Source of the DNA: Rhizobium album
GTDB lineage: Bacteria; Pseudomonadota; Alphaproteobacteria; Rhizobiales; Rhizobiaceae
DNA: 64,000 nt
Direction: 5' to 3'
NCBI RefSeq assembly: GCF_003122325.1
Contig: NZ_QFBC01000003.1
Location: forward strand, 186,001-250,000
Each line of letters starts with the position of its first letter. Within the stretch, counting starts at the first letter, position 1. Below the pieces are notes generated by a model. The model worked only from the letters and a program-made list of their open reading frames with translations, did not search any database and was not told the DNA's origin. The position numbers and the translations under genes were made by a program. Positions 46,201 to 55,906 of the stretch are shown in pieces.

Positions 46201-46560
46201 ATGCCGTTGACGCGAATCCTGCTCTATGTGCGCGACGTCGAGAAAACCACGCAATTTTACGCGACATTGTTCGGGCTTGAAATCCATCGGGCGGAAGGCG
46301 ACCGGATCGTGGAACTGATCGATCCGCGGGGCGGCGCAAACCTGATGCTGCATCCCGCCGCCAAGAGCCAGAAAACGGGGCAAGCAACGGTGAAACTGGT
46401 TTTCTCCGTACCGGATGTCGAGAAATTCTGCAGCGAGTGCAGCGCCCGCGGCTTTCCCTTCGGCCCGATCCACCGCACGGGTAATTACGCCTTCGCCAAT
46501 GCCAAGGATCCGGACGGAAACTCTATCTCCGTTTCCAGTCGCGGCGTACCTGAGAGCTGA
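46201..46560 (+). CDS. VOC (glyoxalase/bleomycin-resistance) fold protein
   Basis: 119 aa from ATG 46201. Vicinal-oxygen-chelate fold: LTRILLYVRDVEKTTQFYAT at the start, LFGLEIHRAEGDRIVELIDP, then the second half-module KLVFSVPDVEKFCSECSARG and the terminal FANAKDPDGNSISVSSRG. The enzyme class (lyase, dioxygenase, resistance protein) cannot be told from the fold. It converges with cckA, with 36 nt between stops, and is separate from psuG by about 110 nt. Confidence 0.8.
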   Translation: MPLTRILLYVRDVEKTTQFYATLFGLEIHRAEGDRIVELIDPRGGANLMLHPAAKSQKTGQATVKLVFSVPDVEKFCSECSARGFPFGPIHRTGNYAFANAKDPDGNSISVSSRGVPES

Positions 46561-46596
46561 AAGACAGACGCACGTCGCCCGTTTGCCGCCAGATGG

Positions 46597-49209
46597 TCAG
46601 GAATCCAGCATTTCCCAGACGGCCTCGGCAAGCTGCTTGAGCGAGAAGGGTTTGGGCAGGAAGCCGAATTTGGCATCGGCCGGCAGGTTGCGGGCAAAGG
46701 CGTCTTCGGCATAACCGGACACGAAGATGAATTTCAGGTCCGGATAGGTCTTGCGCAACTCGCCGAGCAAGGTCGGTCCGTCCATTTCCGGCATGACCAC
46801 GTCGGAGACGACGATATCCACCTCGCCGTTCAACTCTTCCATGATCTCCAGCGCCTCGACACCCGATCCGGCCTCGTGCACGGTGTAGCCGCGGGTTTCC
46901 AGCATGCGCTTGCCGCCGCGCCGCACCGCTTCCTCGTCCTCGACGAGCAGGACGACGGCGGATTTTCCGGTCAGGTCGACCGGTTCCCTGGCCTTTTCGG
47001 CAACGGATACAGGCTGTCCGCCGGCCGAGGCAGCCGTGGCCGGCTGATGAGCAACGTTCTCGTTGGCGGCAACCACCGTGACGTCGGGAATGTGGCGTGG
47101 CAGGAAGACGCGGAAAACCGTGCCGCGGCCGACTTCCGATTCCGGATAGATGTAGCCGCCGGACTGCTTGATGATGCCGTAGACCATCGCCAGCCCGAGG
47201 CCGGTGCCCTTGCCCACCTCCTTGGTGGTGAAGAAGGGCTCGAAGATCTTGTCCATGATTTCGGGCGGAATGCCGGTGCCGGTATCGGCGACCTCGATGA
47301 GCACGAGATCTTCGTTCGGCAGGTCGGCATAATTGTAGCCGGCGACTTCCGCAGCCAGCAGGTTGCGGGTGCGCACGGTCAGCGTGCCGCCGCCCGGCAT
47401 GGCGTCGCGGGCGTTGACACAGAGATTGATGAGCACCTGCTCGAATTGCGAAAGATCGGTCTTCACCGGCCAGAGGTCGCGGCCGTAATCGACGTTCAGC
47501 TTGACGTTCGTGCCGGAAATCAGCCGGTCGACCAGCATGCGCAGGTCGCCGACGACGTCGGTCAGGTTAAGCACCGTCGGCCGCATGGTCTGCTTGCGCG
47601 AGAAAGCCAGCAACTGGCGCACCAGCACGGCGGCGCGGTTGGCGTTGCGCTTGATTTCCATCAGGTCGGCAAAGCTGGCATCCGACGGCCGCACCTGCAG
47701 GAGCAGGTGGTCGGACGACAGGAGGATCGCCGTCAGCACATTGTTGAAATCGTGGGCGATGCCGCCGGCCAGCGTGCCGACCGCGTTCATCTTCTGGGTC
47801 TGCGCCATCTGGGTTTCGAGCGCCTTCTGCTCGGTCACCTCGACGGCATAAACGATGGCTGCTTCTTCCGGCGTCTCGTCCGTCTGGTCGATGACGGCGT
47901 TGACGTAATAGCGGAAATGCCGCGTCTCGTCCTTCGGATGGCGCGAGTCGATCGGCGGAATGTCGCCCTGCCGGTCCTTGGCGGCGGCCAGCGCCTGGGC
48001 CAGCCGGCCACGCTCGTTGTCGTGGACGATCGATTCCAGCAGCGCACCGCGATCGACGTCGTCGCGTGATACCACGCCGGAGAACAATTTCAGGAACGGC
48101 GCATTGGTGCGCAGGATCCGGCCGTCGCCACCGACGGAAGCGATCGCCATCGGCGTGTTGTTGAAGAAGCGGGTGAAGCGCATCGCCGCCACGGAGGCGG
48201 ATTGGTCGCTCTCGTCATCCTTCTGCCTTGCGATGACGATGGTGCGGCTTTCGCCGGGCGCCCCGTCGCGCATCGAGGAAACCCGGTGGACGATGCGCAC
48301 CGGCAGGCTCTGGCCGTTGGAACGGCGCAGGTCGAGATCCAGCGTCTCGGTCTTCTTCGATCCGGGCTCGGCCTGCACCGACTGGATCAGCGCCAGCCCT
48401 TCGCCGGCAACCAGTTCGCCGATGCTGAGGGAGCCGGGCACGAATTTCGTCAGGTCGATGCCGAGCCATTCGGCCAGCGTCGCATTGATATAGAAAATCT
48501 CGCCCTTGCGGCCGGCGGAAAAGAAGCCGGCCGGCGCGTGGTCGAGATAGTCGATGGCGTTCTGCAACTCCTTGAAGAAACGCTCCTGGTCGTCGCGCTC
48601 CGACGTGATGTCGGTGACCTGCCAGACATGCAGGCTGCCCTTGCCCTGCGGCTGCGGCAGGATGCGGGCGCGCAGCCGGTACCAATGGGCGCCGGAGCCA
48701 TGGCCGGACGATGGACCGAGCGGCTTGAGAAGCCGGAATTCCTCGTGGCCGTCGCGGCCTTCGCGCAAACCGTTGGTCAGGCGGTAGAGCGCCTCGTTCG
48801 ATTCGCGGTTGCGCGACAGAAGCTCTTCCAGCGTCTGCACCTCCGTCGCCTTGCTGGCGCCGATCATGCGGCCATAGGCGGCGTTGGCGTATAGCAGCCG
48901 GCCCTTGTCGTCGGTGATCAGCGTTCCGTCCGGCTGACTGTCGATGAAGCCACGGCCAAAACTGTCCGAGCGGCTCTGCGGCATCACCTCGACGAAACCG
49001 ATGATCGACGACACGAGAAAGAAGATACCGACCATGGCCAGCACGCCGAGCAGGCCGAGAACGATTTCATTGTTGAGTTGGTCCTTGAAGAAGACGAAAG
49101 CGACGGCGGCACCGATGAGCACGAAGGCAAGCAGGATGATGCGCGCAACCGTGCCCGAACGCACGCCGCGATCCACCAAGGGCACCGTGTAATCGTCCGC
49201 CTGGGGCAA
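46597..49209 (-). CDS. cckA: Cell-cycle hybrid histidine kinase CckA
   Basis: 870 aa. Membrane hybrid kinase that feeds the CckA-ChpT-CtrA/CpdR phosphorelay. The order is two transmembrane segments (about 19-41 and 47-72), three PAS-like domains (about 85-205, 215-335, 342-463), a HisKA domain with the phospho-His in [20 protein letters not shown] (His 486), an HATPase domain ending [20 protein letters not shown], and a receiver domain (about 751-867) with the phospho-Asp in [20 protein letters not shown] (Asp 803). The start is a TTG at 49209 with GAGGAGA upstream; no ATG is suitable, and the 105 codons open upstream look non-coding. Confidence 0.93.
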   Translation of the reverse strand: MPQADDYTVPLVDRGVRSGTVARIILLAFVLIGAAVAFVFFKDQLNNEIVLGLLGVLAMVGIFFLVSSIIGFVEVMPQSRSDSFGRGFIDSQPDGTLITDDKGRLLYANAAYGRMIGASKATEVQTLEELLSRNRESNEALYRLTNGLREGRDGHEEFRLLKPLGPSSGHGSGAHWYRLRARILPQPQGKGSLHVWQVTDITSERDDQERFFKELQNAIDYLDHAPAGFFSAGRKGEIFYINATLAEWLGIDLTKFVPGSLSIGELVAGEGLALIQSVQAEPGSKKTETLDLDLRRSNGQSLPVRIVHRVSSMRDGAPGESRTIVIARQKDDESDQSASVAAMRFTRFFNNTPMAIASVGGDGRILRTNAPFLKLFSGVVSRDDVDRGALLESIVHDNERGRLAQALAAAKDRQGDIPPIDSRHPKDETRHFRYYVNAVIDQTDETPEEAAIVYAVEVTEQKALETQMAQTQKMNAVGTLAGGIAHDFNNVLTAILLSSDHLLLQVRPSDASFADLMEIKRNANRAAVLVRQLLAFSRKQTMRPTVLNLTDVVGDLRMLVDRLISGTNVKLNVDYGRDLWPVKTDLSQFEQVLINLCVNARDAMPGGGTLTVRTRNLLAAEVAGYNYADLPNEDLVLIEVADTGTGIPPEIMDKIFEPFFTTKEVGKGTGLGLAMVYGIIKQSGGYIYPESEVGRGTVFRVFLPRHIPDVTVVAANENVAHQPATAASAGGQPVSVAEKAREPVDLTGKSAVVLLVEDEEAVRRGGKRMLETRGYTVHEAGSGVEALEIMEELNGEVDIVVSDVVMPEMDGPTLLGELRKTYPDLKFIFVSGYAEDAFARNLPADAKFGFLPKPFSLKQLAEAVWEMLDS

Positions 49210-49539
49210 TATCGTCTTCTCCTCGCGCTCGATGTCCGCTCGGGCCGCCGGGATTGACGGAAGGTGGAATCGGAACAGTCCGTTTACCTTTAGCAATTTG
49301 CGCCGGACCCACAAAGCACCGCGCGCCGAACGCGGCGACAATTCACAAGGAATACCGCTCACAAGGAATACCGCGGCTTCGGCTAGCAAAGGGCAGCTTT
49401 CCGCCGGGTTGCGGCGCCCTATATCCGCAAATACGCCGGCGATCCGCCGGGTTGTCCGAAGGAAGCTGGGGGCAGCCGCTTTTCCGGCTTGACCACGAAC
49501 CGGGGTGCCGCAACAGTCGGCCATGGAGAATCTTGGTAC
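49210..49539. other. Divergent intergenic region between cckA and the FliO-like gene
   Basis: 330 nt with promoters for both genes expected. The cckA frame stays open through it for 105 codons but shows no domain and ends in a stretch without ribosome site. The repeat CACAAGGAATACCG occurs twice at 49347-49374, so a short local duplication is present. I see no clear CtrA box. Confidence 0.45.
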
Positions 49540-50592
49540 ATGGAAGATCTGATCGCAACCTATGGCGGGCGCCTGCTCGTCGCCGTCGCCGGCGTCGGCA
49601 TCGCCCTCGTATGCCTAGTCTTCGTCCTGCGGTTCATCCGCAACCGGGCACCGGCACCTTTCCTGCGCGGCGGCCGCAACCGCCAGCCGCGCCTGCAGGT
49701 GCTCGATGCCGCAGCCATCGATGCGCGCCGCAGGCTGGTGCTGATCCGGCGCGACGACGTCGAACACCTGGTCATGATCGGCGGCCCGACCGATATCGTC
49801 ATCGAGACGCGCATCCGCGCCGGAGGCAGCATCGCCGCCGCCGTCGAGGATGAGGACGACCGCCGCCACGAAGATTATTATTCCGCAACCGACGACGATT
49901 TCATCGCCGACGAGGAGGAAAACCAGGAGGATTATCGCCGTGACGACGACCGGCCGGTGCCGCCCGTCGCCCGCACCGCCGCCGCTTCCAATCCGCCGGC
50001 GCGCCTGTCCGGCACGTCCAATCCGGCTGCCGAATGGCGCAACCGCGCAGAGGCCGTGACCGAACCGGTGGTCGTGACGCCGCCGGCGATGGAGACGCGG
50101 CAGCGCTCTCTCGACCTCGACCGGCCGGTGCCGGCCACCCGCGCCGAAGAGCCGGCCGTTGCCGTCAGCCGCCCGGCAGCGCTCAACCCGCTGGAGGCCG
50201 CGCGCCGAAAACTGTTTCCCGCCGAGCGGGAAAAAGCCGCAGTGCAGCCGGTGGCCACCCCGGTGCAGAAAAGCGTGCCGACCGAGCGCGCCACCGCAAC
50301 ACCGGAACGGCAACAGACGCCCGTGGCCGGCCGTGCGAGCGCAGCCAATATCGGCAGCGAGATCGACGATTTCGAACGCATGCTCGAAGCCGAGATGGCC
50401 GCTCGCCTCGAGGCCAATCGCGGCCCGGGGCAATCACGCGACACCGCCCAGACGCCGCGCCCGGTGACCGTGGTGCAGCAGGCCAGCCGCCCGCAGCAAC
50501 AACAGCCTGCGGCAAATGATCGCGAACAGCGTGCCATGCAGCAGGAAATGGCCCGCATCTTCGGCGAAAGTGCCCCGCGATACGACAAATAA
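49540..50592 (+). CDS. FliO-like flagellar biosynthesis protein
   Basis: 350 aa. The first 100 residues resemble FliO/MopB: a single transmembrane helix (LLVAVAGVGIALVCLVFVLR, about 11-30), then RQPRLQVLDAAAIDARRRLV and VEHLVMIGGPTDIVIETRIR, the short cytoplasmic beta-domain typical of FliO. The remaining 250 residues are low-complexity, acidic at first (DEDDRRHEDYYSATDDDFIA) then Pro/Ala/Gln-rich, and are unusual in length for FliO (about 100-140 aa in many bacteria). Other flagellar genes are not nearby, so a flagellar role is not certain. Confidence 0.65.
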   Translation: MEDLIATYGGRLLVAVAGVGIALVCLVFVLRFIRNRAPAPFLRGGRNRQPRLQVLDAAAIDARRRLVLIRRDDVEHLVMIGGPTDIVIETRIRAGGSIAAAVEDEDDRRHEDYYSATDDDFIADEEENQEDYRRDDDRPVPPVARTAAASNPPARLSGTSNPAAEWRNRAEAVTEPVVVTPPAMETRQRSLDLDRPVPATRAEEPAVAVSRPAALNPLEAARRKLFPAEREKAAVQPVATPVQKSVPTERATATPERQQTPVAGRASAANIGSEIDDFERMLEAEMAARLEANRGPGQSRDTAQTPRPVTVVQQASRPQQQQPAANDREQRAMQQEMARIFGESAPRYDK

Positions 50593-50654
50593 AGACAGCC
50601 GGGAGGAAGGGCGGGCATGTCCTGCCCTCGCCCCCGCTCTGCAATCCACGCCAA

Positions 50655-50688
50655 TAAAAAAGCCGCAAGGACGGTCATCCTTGCGGCT
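50655..50688 (-). terminator. Terminator of dksA, probably bidirectional
   Basis: An 11-bp stem, AGCCGCAAGGA (50661-50671) with TCCTTGCGGCT (50678-50688), has an A5 tract on its left side (T run for the minus strand) and a T6 stretch at 50692-50697 for the plus strand. Confidence 0.85.
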
Positions 50689-50715
50689 CAATTTTTTCCA
50701 AAGTCTGGAGGCGAT

Positions 50716-51135
50716 TTATTCGTCCCGGTAGACTTTTTCCCTGCGCTCGTGGCGCTCCTGGGCTTCGATCGACAAAGTCGCGATCGGCCTTGCGTCGAGA
50801 CGCTTGAGGCCGATGGGCTCGCCTGTCTCCTCGCAATAGCCGTAGGTTCCATCATCGATGCGCTGCAAGGCGGCATCGATCTTGGAAATGAGCTTGCGCT
50901 GGCGGTCGCGGGCGCGAAGTTCGATGGCTCTGTCGGTTTCTGAAGAAGCCCTGTCCGCAAGATCAGGGTGGTTTGCACTCTCTTCGGCCAGATGACCGAG
51001 GGTTTCGCGTGCTTCCCGGAGGATGTCGTTTTTCCAGGCAACAAGCTTGGCACGAAAGTAAGCTTTTTGCTTGGAATTCATGAACTCATCGTCATCCGAG
51101 AGTACGTAGCTGCTAAGATCGATCTTCTCACTCAA
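50716..51135 (-). CDS. dksA: RNA polymerase-binding transcription factor DksA
   Basis: 139 aa. Works with ppGpp in the RNA polymerase secondary channel. The coiled-coil region is YFRAKLVAWKNDILREARET and LADRASSETDRAIELRARDR, and the globular end is DGTYGYCEETGEPIGLKRLD, ARPIATLSIEAQERHERREK. Only one of the four zinc cysteines of E. coli DksA remains (the others are Thr, Ser and Ala), so it is a zinc-independent type. The start is a TTG at 51135 (product M-SEKIDLSSYVLSDDDEFM) with AGGAGA six bases upstream; the ATG at 51198 adds an unconserved lead. Confidence 0.93.
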   Translation of the reverse strand: MSEKIDLSSYVLSDDDEFMNSKQKAYFRAKLVAWKNDILREARETLGHLAEESANHPDLADRASSETDRAIELRARDRQRKLISKIDAALQRIDDGTYGYCEETGEPIGLKRLDARPIATLSIEAQERHERREKVYRDE

Positions 51136-51413
51136 CGCGATTCTCCTGAAGAACATCTCAATGCCGGGTGTATATCCCATGAACGGACAAGGATTCAAGC
51201 CTCATGGCCAAGTGTTAAGCATTTTTAAATCTGTCACAAAATTCGGCTAAAGGTCTAATTTTTCAGCAGATTTATAGAATCGTGATTCTAGCTCGCCGGA
51301 CTTGCGCCAAGCCTGCGTCCGGTTTACAGCCCGCCACGACCACGGCTCTGTTGACGGCAGCCGTGCCGAGAAGCTAGGTCATAACCATATCGATCCGAGC
51401 CGGAGCTTCGCGC

Positions 51414-51914
51414 ATGCCACGCCTTTCGCCGCCGCCCTCCCGCATCTACCTGCTGCGCCATGCGAAGTCCGCCTGGGCCTTGCCGGGGCAAAGGGATTTC
51501 GATCGCCCTCTCGACGACACCGGCTTTGCGGAAGCCGAATATATCGCCGATACCGCCTCCGACCGCGGCTATCGCCCCGACCTGGTGATCTCGTCGACGG
51601 CGACCCGCTGCCGGCAGACCGCCGAGGCCATGCGCCGTGTTTTCGGCCCCGAACTGGAACTGCAATATGTCGATGCGCTCTACAACGGCACACTCGACGC
51701 CTATATCGAGATCATGGACGCCCAGACGGCCTATCGTTCGGTGATGCTGGTCGGCCACAATCCGACGATGGAGGAAACCTTCGAGGCCCTGGTCGGCCGC
51801 GAAGTCGCCCGCCATCGGCTGCCGGAGGGATATCCGACCGCTGGCCTTGCGGTACTCGACGATGCGGGCTCCGATCCGCACTGGGCATTGCGCGACATGC
51901 TCGCCCCGCGCTGA
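51414..51914 (+). CDS. SixA-like histidine phosphatase
   Basis: 166 aa. Histidine-phosphatase (phosphoglycerate-mutase-like) fold of the SixA subgroup. The RHG-type motif is RIYLLRHAKSAWALPGQRDF (catalytic His about residue 16), the arginines lie in VISSTATRCRQTAEAMRRVF, and the second His is in VMLVGHNPTMEETFEALVGR. SixA dephosphorylates phosphohistidine in Hpt or PTS proteins in E. coli. With CckA and an Hpt protein in the same region, a phosphorelay target is conceivable, but nothing in the sequence shows it. Confidence 0.85.
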   Translation: MPRLSPPPSRIYLLRHAKSAWALPGQRDFDRPLDDTGFAEAEYIADTASDRGYRPDLVISSTATRCRQTAEAMRRVFGPELELQYVDALYNGTLDAYIEIMDAQTAYRSVMLVGHNPTMEETFEALVGREVARHRLPEGYPTAGLAVLDDAGSDPHWALRDMLAPR

Positions 51915-52047
51915 AGCAAGTGCGAGGCGGCTCTTTTCCCGCGACCATCGACCGCCTATATCGCAGTCACGCATTTTCAGAATGCTGCAGCCGCTTCTGC
52001 GCGTCATAGGCGCTACAAACGGCACGCGCCACAGGGAAAGCCGAAAC

Positions 52048-53520
52048 TTGCCGCCATCGCTCACATCCTTCACCGACGACGCGCTGATCGCCTTCGACAA
52101 TCTCACCGATCGCGCCGCCAATCTGGTCAATCCGTCCATCCGTCTCGGCGTCACCGGCCTGTCGCGATCCGGCAAGACGGTGTTCATCTCGTCGCTGGTC
52201 CACAATCTCCTGCATGGCGGCCGCCTGCCGCTGTTCGAACCGGTGCAATCCGGCCGGGTCTCCGCCGTGCGCCTGGAACAGCAGCCGGACGACGCCATTC
52301 CGCGCTTTCAGTACGAGGATCACGTCAAGGCGCTGGTGAAGGAGCGCCTCTGGCCGGATTCCACCCGCGCCATCTCCGAACTGCGCATCACGCTCGACTA
52401 TCGCAGCGCCAGCGGCTGGAACCGGATGTTTTCTCCCGGCCGCCTGTCGATCGACATCGTCGACTATCCCGGCGAATGGCTGCTCGACCTGCCGCTGCTC
52501 GCCCAGGATTTCCGCAGTTTCAGCGACAACACCGTGACGCTCGCCCGCAGCGGCATCCGCGCCGAACTGTCCCGCCCCTGGCTGGAACTGGCATCGGGCA
52601 TCGACATGGATGCACCCGCCGACGAGATGGTGGCGCGCCAGCTCGCCAGCGCCTTCGCCGACTATCTGCGTGCCTGCAAGGCCGACGAACGCTCGCTGTC
52701 GACGCTGCCGCCCGGCCGTTTCCTGATGCCGGGCGATCTCGACGGCTCGCCGGCCCTCACCTTCGCGCCGCTGCCGGACATGCCGGATACCAAGGCGCCG
52801 CGCGGCTCGCTGCGGGCGATGATGGAGCGCCGCTACGAGGCCTACAAGACGGTGGTGGTCAAACCCTTCTTCCGCGAGCATTTCGCCCGCCTCGACCGGC
52901 AGATCGTGCTCGTCGATGCGCTGCAGGCGATCAATCGCGGCCCGGAGGCCGTGCTCGATCTTCAACGGGCGCTCGCCGACGTGCTGGCCTGTTTCCGCCC
53001 CGGCCACAACAGCTTCTTTTCCGCGCTCTACACGCGCCGCATCGACAGGGTTCTCGTGGCGGCGACCAAGGCCGACCATCTGCACCACGAGAGCCACGAC
53101 CGGCTGGAAGCGATCACCCGCCGCCTCGTCGACCGGGCGATCCGCGGCATCGGCATGAGCGGCGCCGGCATCGACACATTGGCGCTCGCCTCGGTGCGCG
53201 CCACCCGCGAGGCCACCGTCAATCGTGACGGCCATACGCTGCCCGTCATCGTCGGAACGCCGATGGCTGGAGAAACGATCAATGGCGAACAGTTCGACGG
53301 AAAACGGAAAACCGCCATATTTCCCGGTGACTTGCCGGACAATCCGGATTCATTTTTTCAAGCGCTTGAATCGGATTCAGAGCAGCATCTTCCCGATCTC
53401 AACGTCGTCCGTTTCCGCCCGCCGGCGGTGGAGGAAAGCAGCGCGGGCATAAAACTGTCGGTGCCGCACATCCGCCTCGACCGAGCCCTGCAATTCCTCT
53501 TCGGAGACCGTTTGGCATGA
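52048..53520 (+). CDS. ycjX: YcjX family P-loop NTPase (DUF463)
   Basis: 490 aa from a TTG at 52048 (product M-PPSLTSFTDDALIAFDNL), which matches where related proteins begin; an ATG at 51982 is an alternative that adds 22 residues. Walker A is GVTGLSRSGKTVFISSLVHN (about residues 30-49). LSIDIVDYPGEWLLDLPLLA acts as the switch/Walker B-like region, and RRIDRVLVAATKADHLHHES gives the TKAD nucleotide-specificity motif. YcjX is a GTP/ATP-binding stress protein, linked to the phage-shock regulon in enterobacteria. Its stop overlaps the ycjF-like start. Confidence 0.88.
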   Translation: MPPSLTSFTDDALIAFDNLTDRAANLVNPSIRLGVTGLSRSGKTVFISSLVHNLLHGGRLPLFEPVQSGRVSAVRLEQQPDDAIPRFQYEDHVKALVKERLWPDSTRAISELRITLDYRSASGWNRMFSPGRLSIDIVDYPGEWLLDLPLLAQDFRSFSDNTVTLARSGIRAELSRPWLELASGIDMDAPADEMVARQLASAFADYLRACKADERSLSTLPPGRFLMPGDLDGSPALTFAPLPDMPDTKAPRGSLRAMMERRYEAYKTVVVKPFFREHFARLDRQIVLVDALQAINRGPEAVLDLQRALADVLACFRPGHNSFFSALYTRRIDRVLVAATKADHLHHESHDRLEAITRRLVDRAIRGIGMSGAGIDTLALASVRATREATVNRDGHTLPVIVGTPMAGETINGEQFDGKRKTAIFPGDLPDNPDSFFQALESDSEQHLPDLNVVRFRPPAVEESSAGIKLSVPHIRLDRALQFLFGDRLA

Positions 53521-54605
53521 GACCGCCCGAACCGCAAAAAGCCGACAGGACGTCCGCCCGCAAGCCCGCCGCCTTCCGTATCGAAGAAGAAGAGGCGGAA
53601 ACGCCGGCTGTCGCACCGCCGCCGCTGCGGCGCAGTCCGCAGAGTTTCGACGAGGCCGTCGTCATGACGCCGGACGAACTCGATCCCTTCCTGTCCGAAA
53701 AGGCGCCGGACGAGGCCACCAGCCTCATCGTGCCCGAACCGCGCCGGAAACGGTTTTCGTTCGGCAAGCTTGCCGCCGGCGCCTTCGGCATCCTCCTGTC
53801 GCTGGCGCTCGGCCTGTGGACAGACCAGCTGATCCGCGATCTCTTCAGCCGCGCCGACTGGCTCGGCTATACGGCCATCGGCGCCGTCGCCATTGGCATC
53901 CTCGCCGTTCTCGCGCTGGCGGGACGGGAGCTTGCCGGCCTCTTCCGCCTCACCGCCGTGCAGTCGCTGAAGACGGACGCAGAGGCTGCAAGGCTTGCAG
54001 GCGGGCCAAAACCCGCCCGCGCCGTCGTCGACCGGCTGCTGGCGCTTTTGTCCTCCCGCGCCGAAACGGCAAAGGGCCGCGCTACGCTGAAGGCGACGGA
54101 AGGCGAGATCATCGACGGCCCGCACCTGATCGACCTTGCCGAACGCGAACTGCTGACGCCGCTGGACCGGCAGGCGCGCGCCCTTATCCTCGGCGCCTCG
54201 AAACGGGTTTCCGTCGTCACCGCCGTCAGCCCGCGCGCCATCGTCGACCTGCTTTACGTGCTGTTCGAGGCGGTGCGGCTGGTGCGCAACATGGCGGAGC
54301 TTTACGGCGGCCGGCCGGGCGCGCTCGGCATGATGCGCCTCTTCCGCGACGTGCTGGCGCATCTGGCGGTCACCGGTTCGATCGCCGTCGGTGACAGCCT
54401 GGTGCAGCAGGTGCTCGGCCACGGCCTGGCGTCGAAACTCTCCGCCCGCCTCGGCGAAGGTGTCGTCAACGGCCTGATGACGGCACGCATCGGCATCGCC
54501 GCCATGGATCTGTGCCGGCCCCTGGCGTTCCGTGCCTTGAAGCGTCCGGGCATCGGCGATTTCATGGGCGACCTCGCCCCGAGCTTCTCCGGCGGTGCCA
54601 AGTAG
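53517..54605 (+). CDS. ycjF: YcjF/TIGR01620 family membrane protein (DUF697)
   Basis: 362 aa. Paired with ycjX by an ATGA overlap, as in many Proteobacteria. A 75-residue hydrophilic N terminus is followed by two membrane helices (FGKLAAGAFGILLSLALGLW and YTAIGAVAIGILAVLALAGR, about 82-140) and a C-terminal DUF697 domain with PRAIVDLLYVLFEAVRLVRN and VTGSIAVGDSLVQQVLGHGL. The function of the pair is unknown; stress response at the inner membrane is inferred from enterobacterial homologues. Confidence 0.88.
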   Translation: MRPPEPQKADRTSARKPAAFRIEEEEAETPAVAPPPLRRSPQSFDEAVVMTPDELDPFLSEKAPDEATSLIVPEPRRKRFSFGKLAAGAFGILLSLALGLWTDQLIRDLFSRADWLGYTAIGAVAIGILAVLALAGRELAGLFRLTAVQSLKTDAEAARLAGGPKPARAVVDRLLALLSSRAETAKGRATLKATEGEIIDGPHLIDLAERELLTPLDRQARALILGASKRVSVVTAVSPRAIVDLLYVLFEAVRLVRNMAELYGGRPGALGMMRLFRDVLAHLAVTGSIAVGDSLVQQVLGHGLASKLSARLGEGVVNGLMTARIGIAAMDLCRPLAFRALKRPGIGDFMGDLAPSFSGGAK

Positions 54606-54713
54606 ACGCTCATATGGAAATGAAATCAGGCAGCTAGTCTGGCCTGTCCTGGCACGCAGCTTCGCCCATATGCTTACCGGAAAGTGTTTTTTGACGCGGC
54701 GCGAAACCAAGCA

Positions 54714-54721
54714 TTAACCAT
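54714..54721 (+). promoter_or_regulatory. CtrA-like half-site TTAACCAT
   Basis: TTAACCAT lies 55 nt before the exported-protein start at 54776, with TTGACG at 54691-54696 nearby as a possible -35. Assignment by motif similarity only. Confidence 0.35.
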
Positions 54722-54775
54722 TCTCGGGCAAAACTCCGGGTCAGAATCGGCTATTGCCTACCCAAGGAATGTCTC

Positions 54776-55321
54776 ATGTATCCGCGCTGCATTTCTATTT
54801 TTTGCGCCGCCGCAGCGGTGCTTTCTCCTCTGGCCGCCAGCACCGCGGCTGAAGCCGCCAAGAGGGACAAGGCCTTCTTCCAATCCGTTGCCGGCAACTG
54901 GAAAGGTCCGGGCGAGATCGTCGCCGGCAAATACAAGGGCACGAAATTCACCTGCGACCTGACGGGTGTGCCGCAGGAAGGCAACAAGGCCGGCGTCAAG
55001 CTCGACGGCACCTGCCGCGTCGGCGTCTTCAAGCAGCCGATGTCGGCGGTGATCACCGAGGCCGGCCGTTCCTACAAGGGCAAGTTCCTCGATGGCGGCG
55101 CCGGCAAGGGCCTGGACATTGTTTCCGGCGCCGTCAGCGGCGACAAGGTGGTGCTCGGCATCAACCGTTCGAAGCTGAACGGCGCGATGATCGCCCGCCT
55201 CGAAGACGACAACGCCATGAAGGTGACGATCTCGGTCAAGGTCGAGGACAAGATGATCCCGGTCATCGGCGTCACGCTCAACCGCCAGGTCGACGACATC
55301 AAGGTCGGCTCGATCGAATAA
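54776..55321 (+). CDS. Exported protein of unknown function
   Basis: 181 aa. Signal peptide ISIFCAAAAVLSPLAASTAA, cleavage near AEA-AKRDK. The mature part starts FFQSVAGNWKGPGEIVAGKY and continues as repeated short beta strands (KFTCDLTGVPQEGNKAGVKL, GKFLDGGAGKGLDIVSGAVS, MIPVIGVTLNRQVDDIKVGS), with a Cys pair (FTCDL, GTCRV) that could form a disulfide. The layout resembles a lipocalin or calycin-like barrel, but I do not recognise a named family. Possibly cell-cycle regulated, given the upstream CtrA-like octamer. Confidence 0.72.
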   Translation: MYPRCISIFCAAAAVLSPLAASTAAEAAKRDKAFFQSVAGNWKGPGEIVAGKYKGTKFTCDLTGVPQEGNKAGVKLDGTCRVGVFKQPMSAVITEAGRSYKGKFLDGGAGKGLDIVSGAVSGDKVVLGINRSKLNGAMIARLEDDNAMKVTISVKVEDKMIPVIGVTLNRQVDDIKVGSIE

Positions 55322-55378
55322 ATTCCGCCCGACGGCGGATCGCAGGCGGCCGGAGACATCCGTGCCGCCTTTTGCAGC

Positions 55379-55906
55379 TCAATAGCCGCGCCACCAGTCG
55401 CAATCCGCCTCGGCGACGACAATTCCCGTCGTATCGGCCTCCGCGAGCCACGCCCCGACGCTGCGGCCGGAAACGATCATCTCCGCCGCGAAATCGGCCA
55501 GCGGCATCAGCACGAAGCCGCGCACGGTCATGCGAGGATGCGGCAGCTCGAGTTTTTGAGAGCGCATTTCCAGCGCGCCGTAGGTCAGGACGTCGATATC
55601 GATCGTGCGCGGCCCCCAGCGTTCGTCGCGCACGCGCTTCATTTCGCGTTCAATGTCGAGGCACAGATCGAGCAGGCGCTCCGGCAGCAGCGTCGTTTCG
55701 ATGCCGGCGCAGGCATTGAAGAAATCCGCCTGATCCGTCTTGCCCCAAGGAGGCGTGCTGTATAGCCGCGACACGGCCAAGACGCGACAATGCGCGTCCG
55801 CATCGAGCCGGCGCAAGACGCTTGCCATGGCGCGCGGCGGATCGCCGAGATTGCCGCCAAGGCCGAGCGTCGCGTAATGCCGGGAAGGATCAGCAGGAAT
55901 GCTCAA
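55379..55906 (-). CDS. folK: 6-hydroxymethyl-7,8-dihydropterin pyrophosphokinase
   Basis: 175 aa. Transfers pyrophosphate from ATP to 6-hydroxymethyl-dihydropterin in folate synthesis. Family motifs are ATLGLGGNLGDPPRAMASVL, YSTPPWGKTDQADFFNACAG, MKRVRDERWGPRTIDIDVLT and ELPHPRMTVRGFVLMPLADF. It overlaps folB by 17 nt, completing the folP-folB-folK operon in pathway order. The C terminus has an unusual WWRGY end. Confidence 0.95.
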   Translation of the reverse strand: MSIPADPSRHYATLGLGGNLGDPPRAMASVLRRLDADAHCRVLAVSRLYSTPPWGKTDQADFFNACAGIETTLLPERLLDLCLDIEREMKRVRDERWGPRTIDIDVLTYGALEMRSQKLELPHPRMTVRGFVLMPLADFAAEMIVSGRSVGAWLAEADTTGIVVAEADCDWWRGY

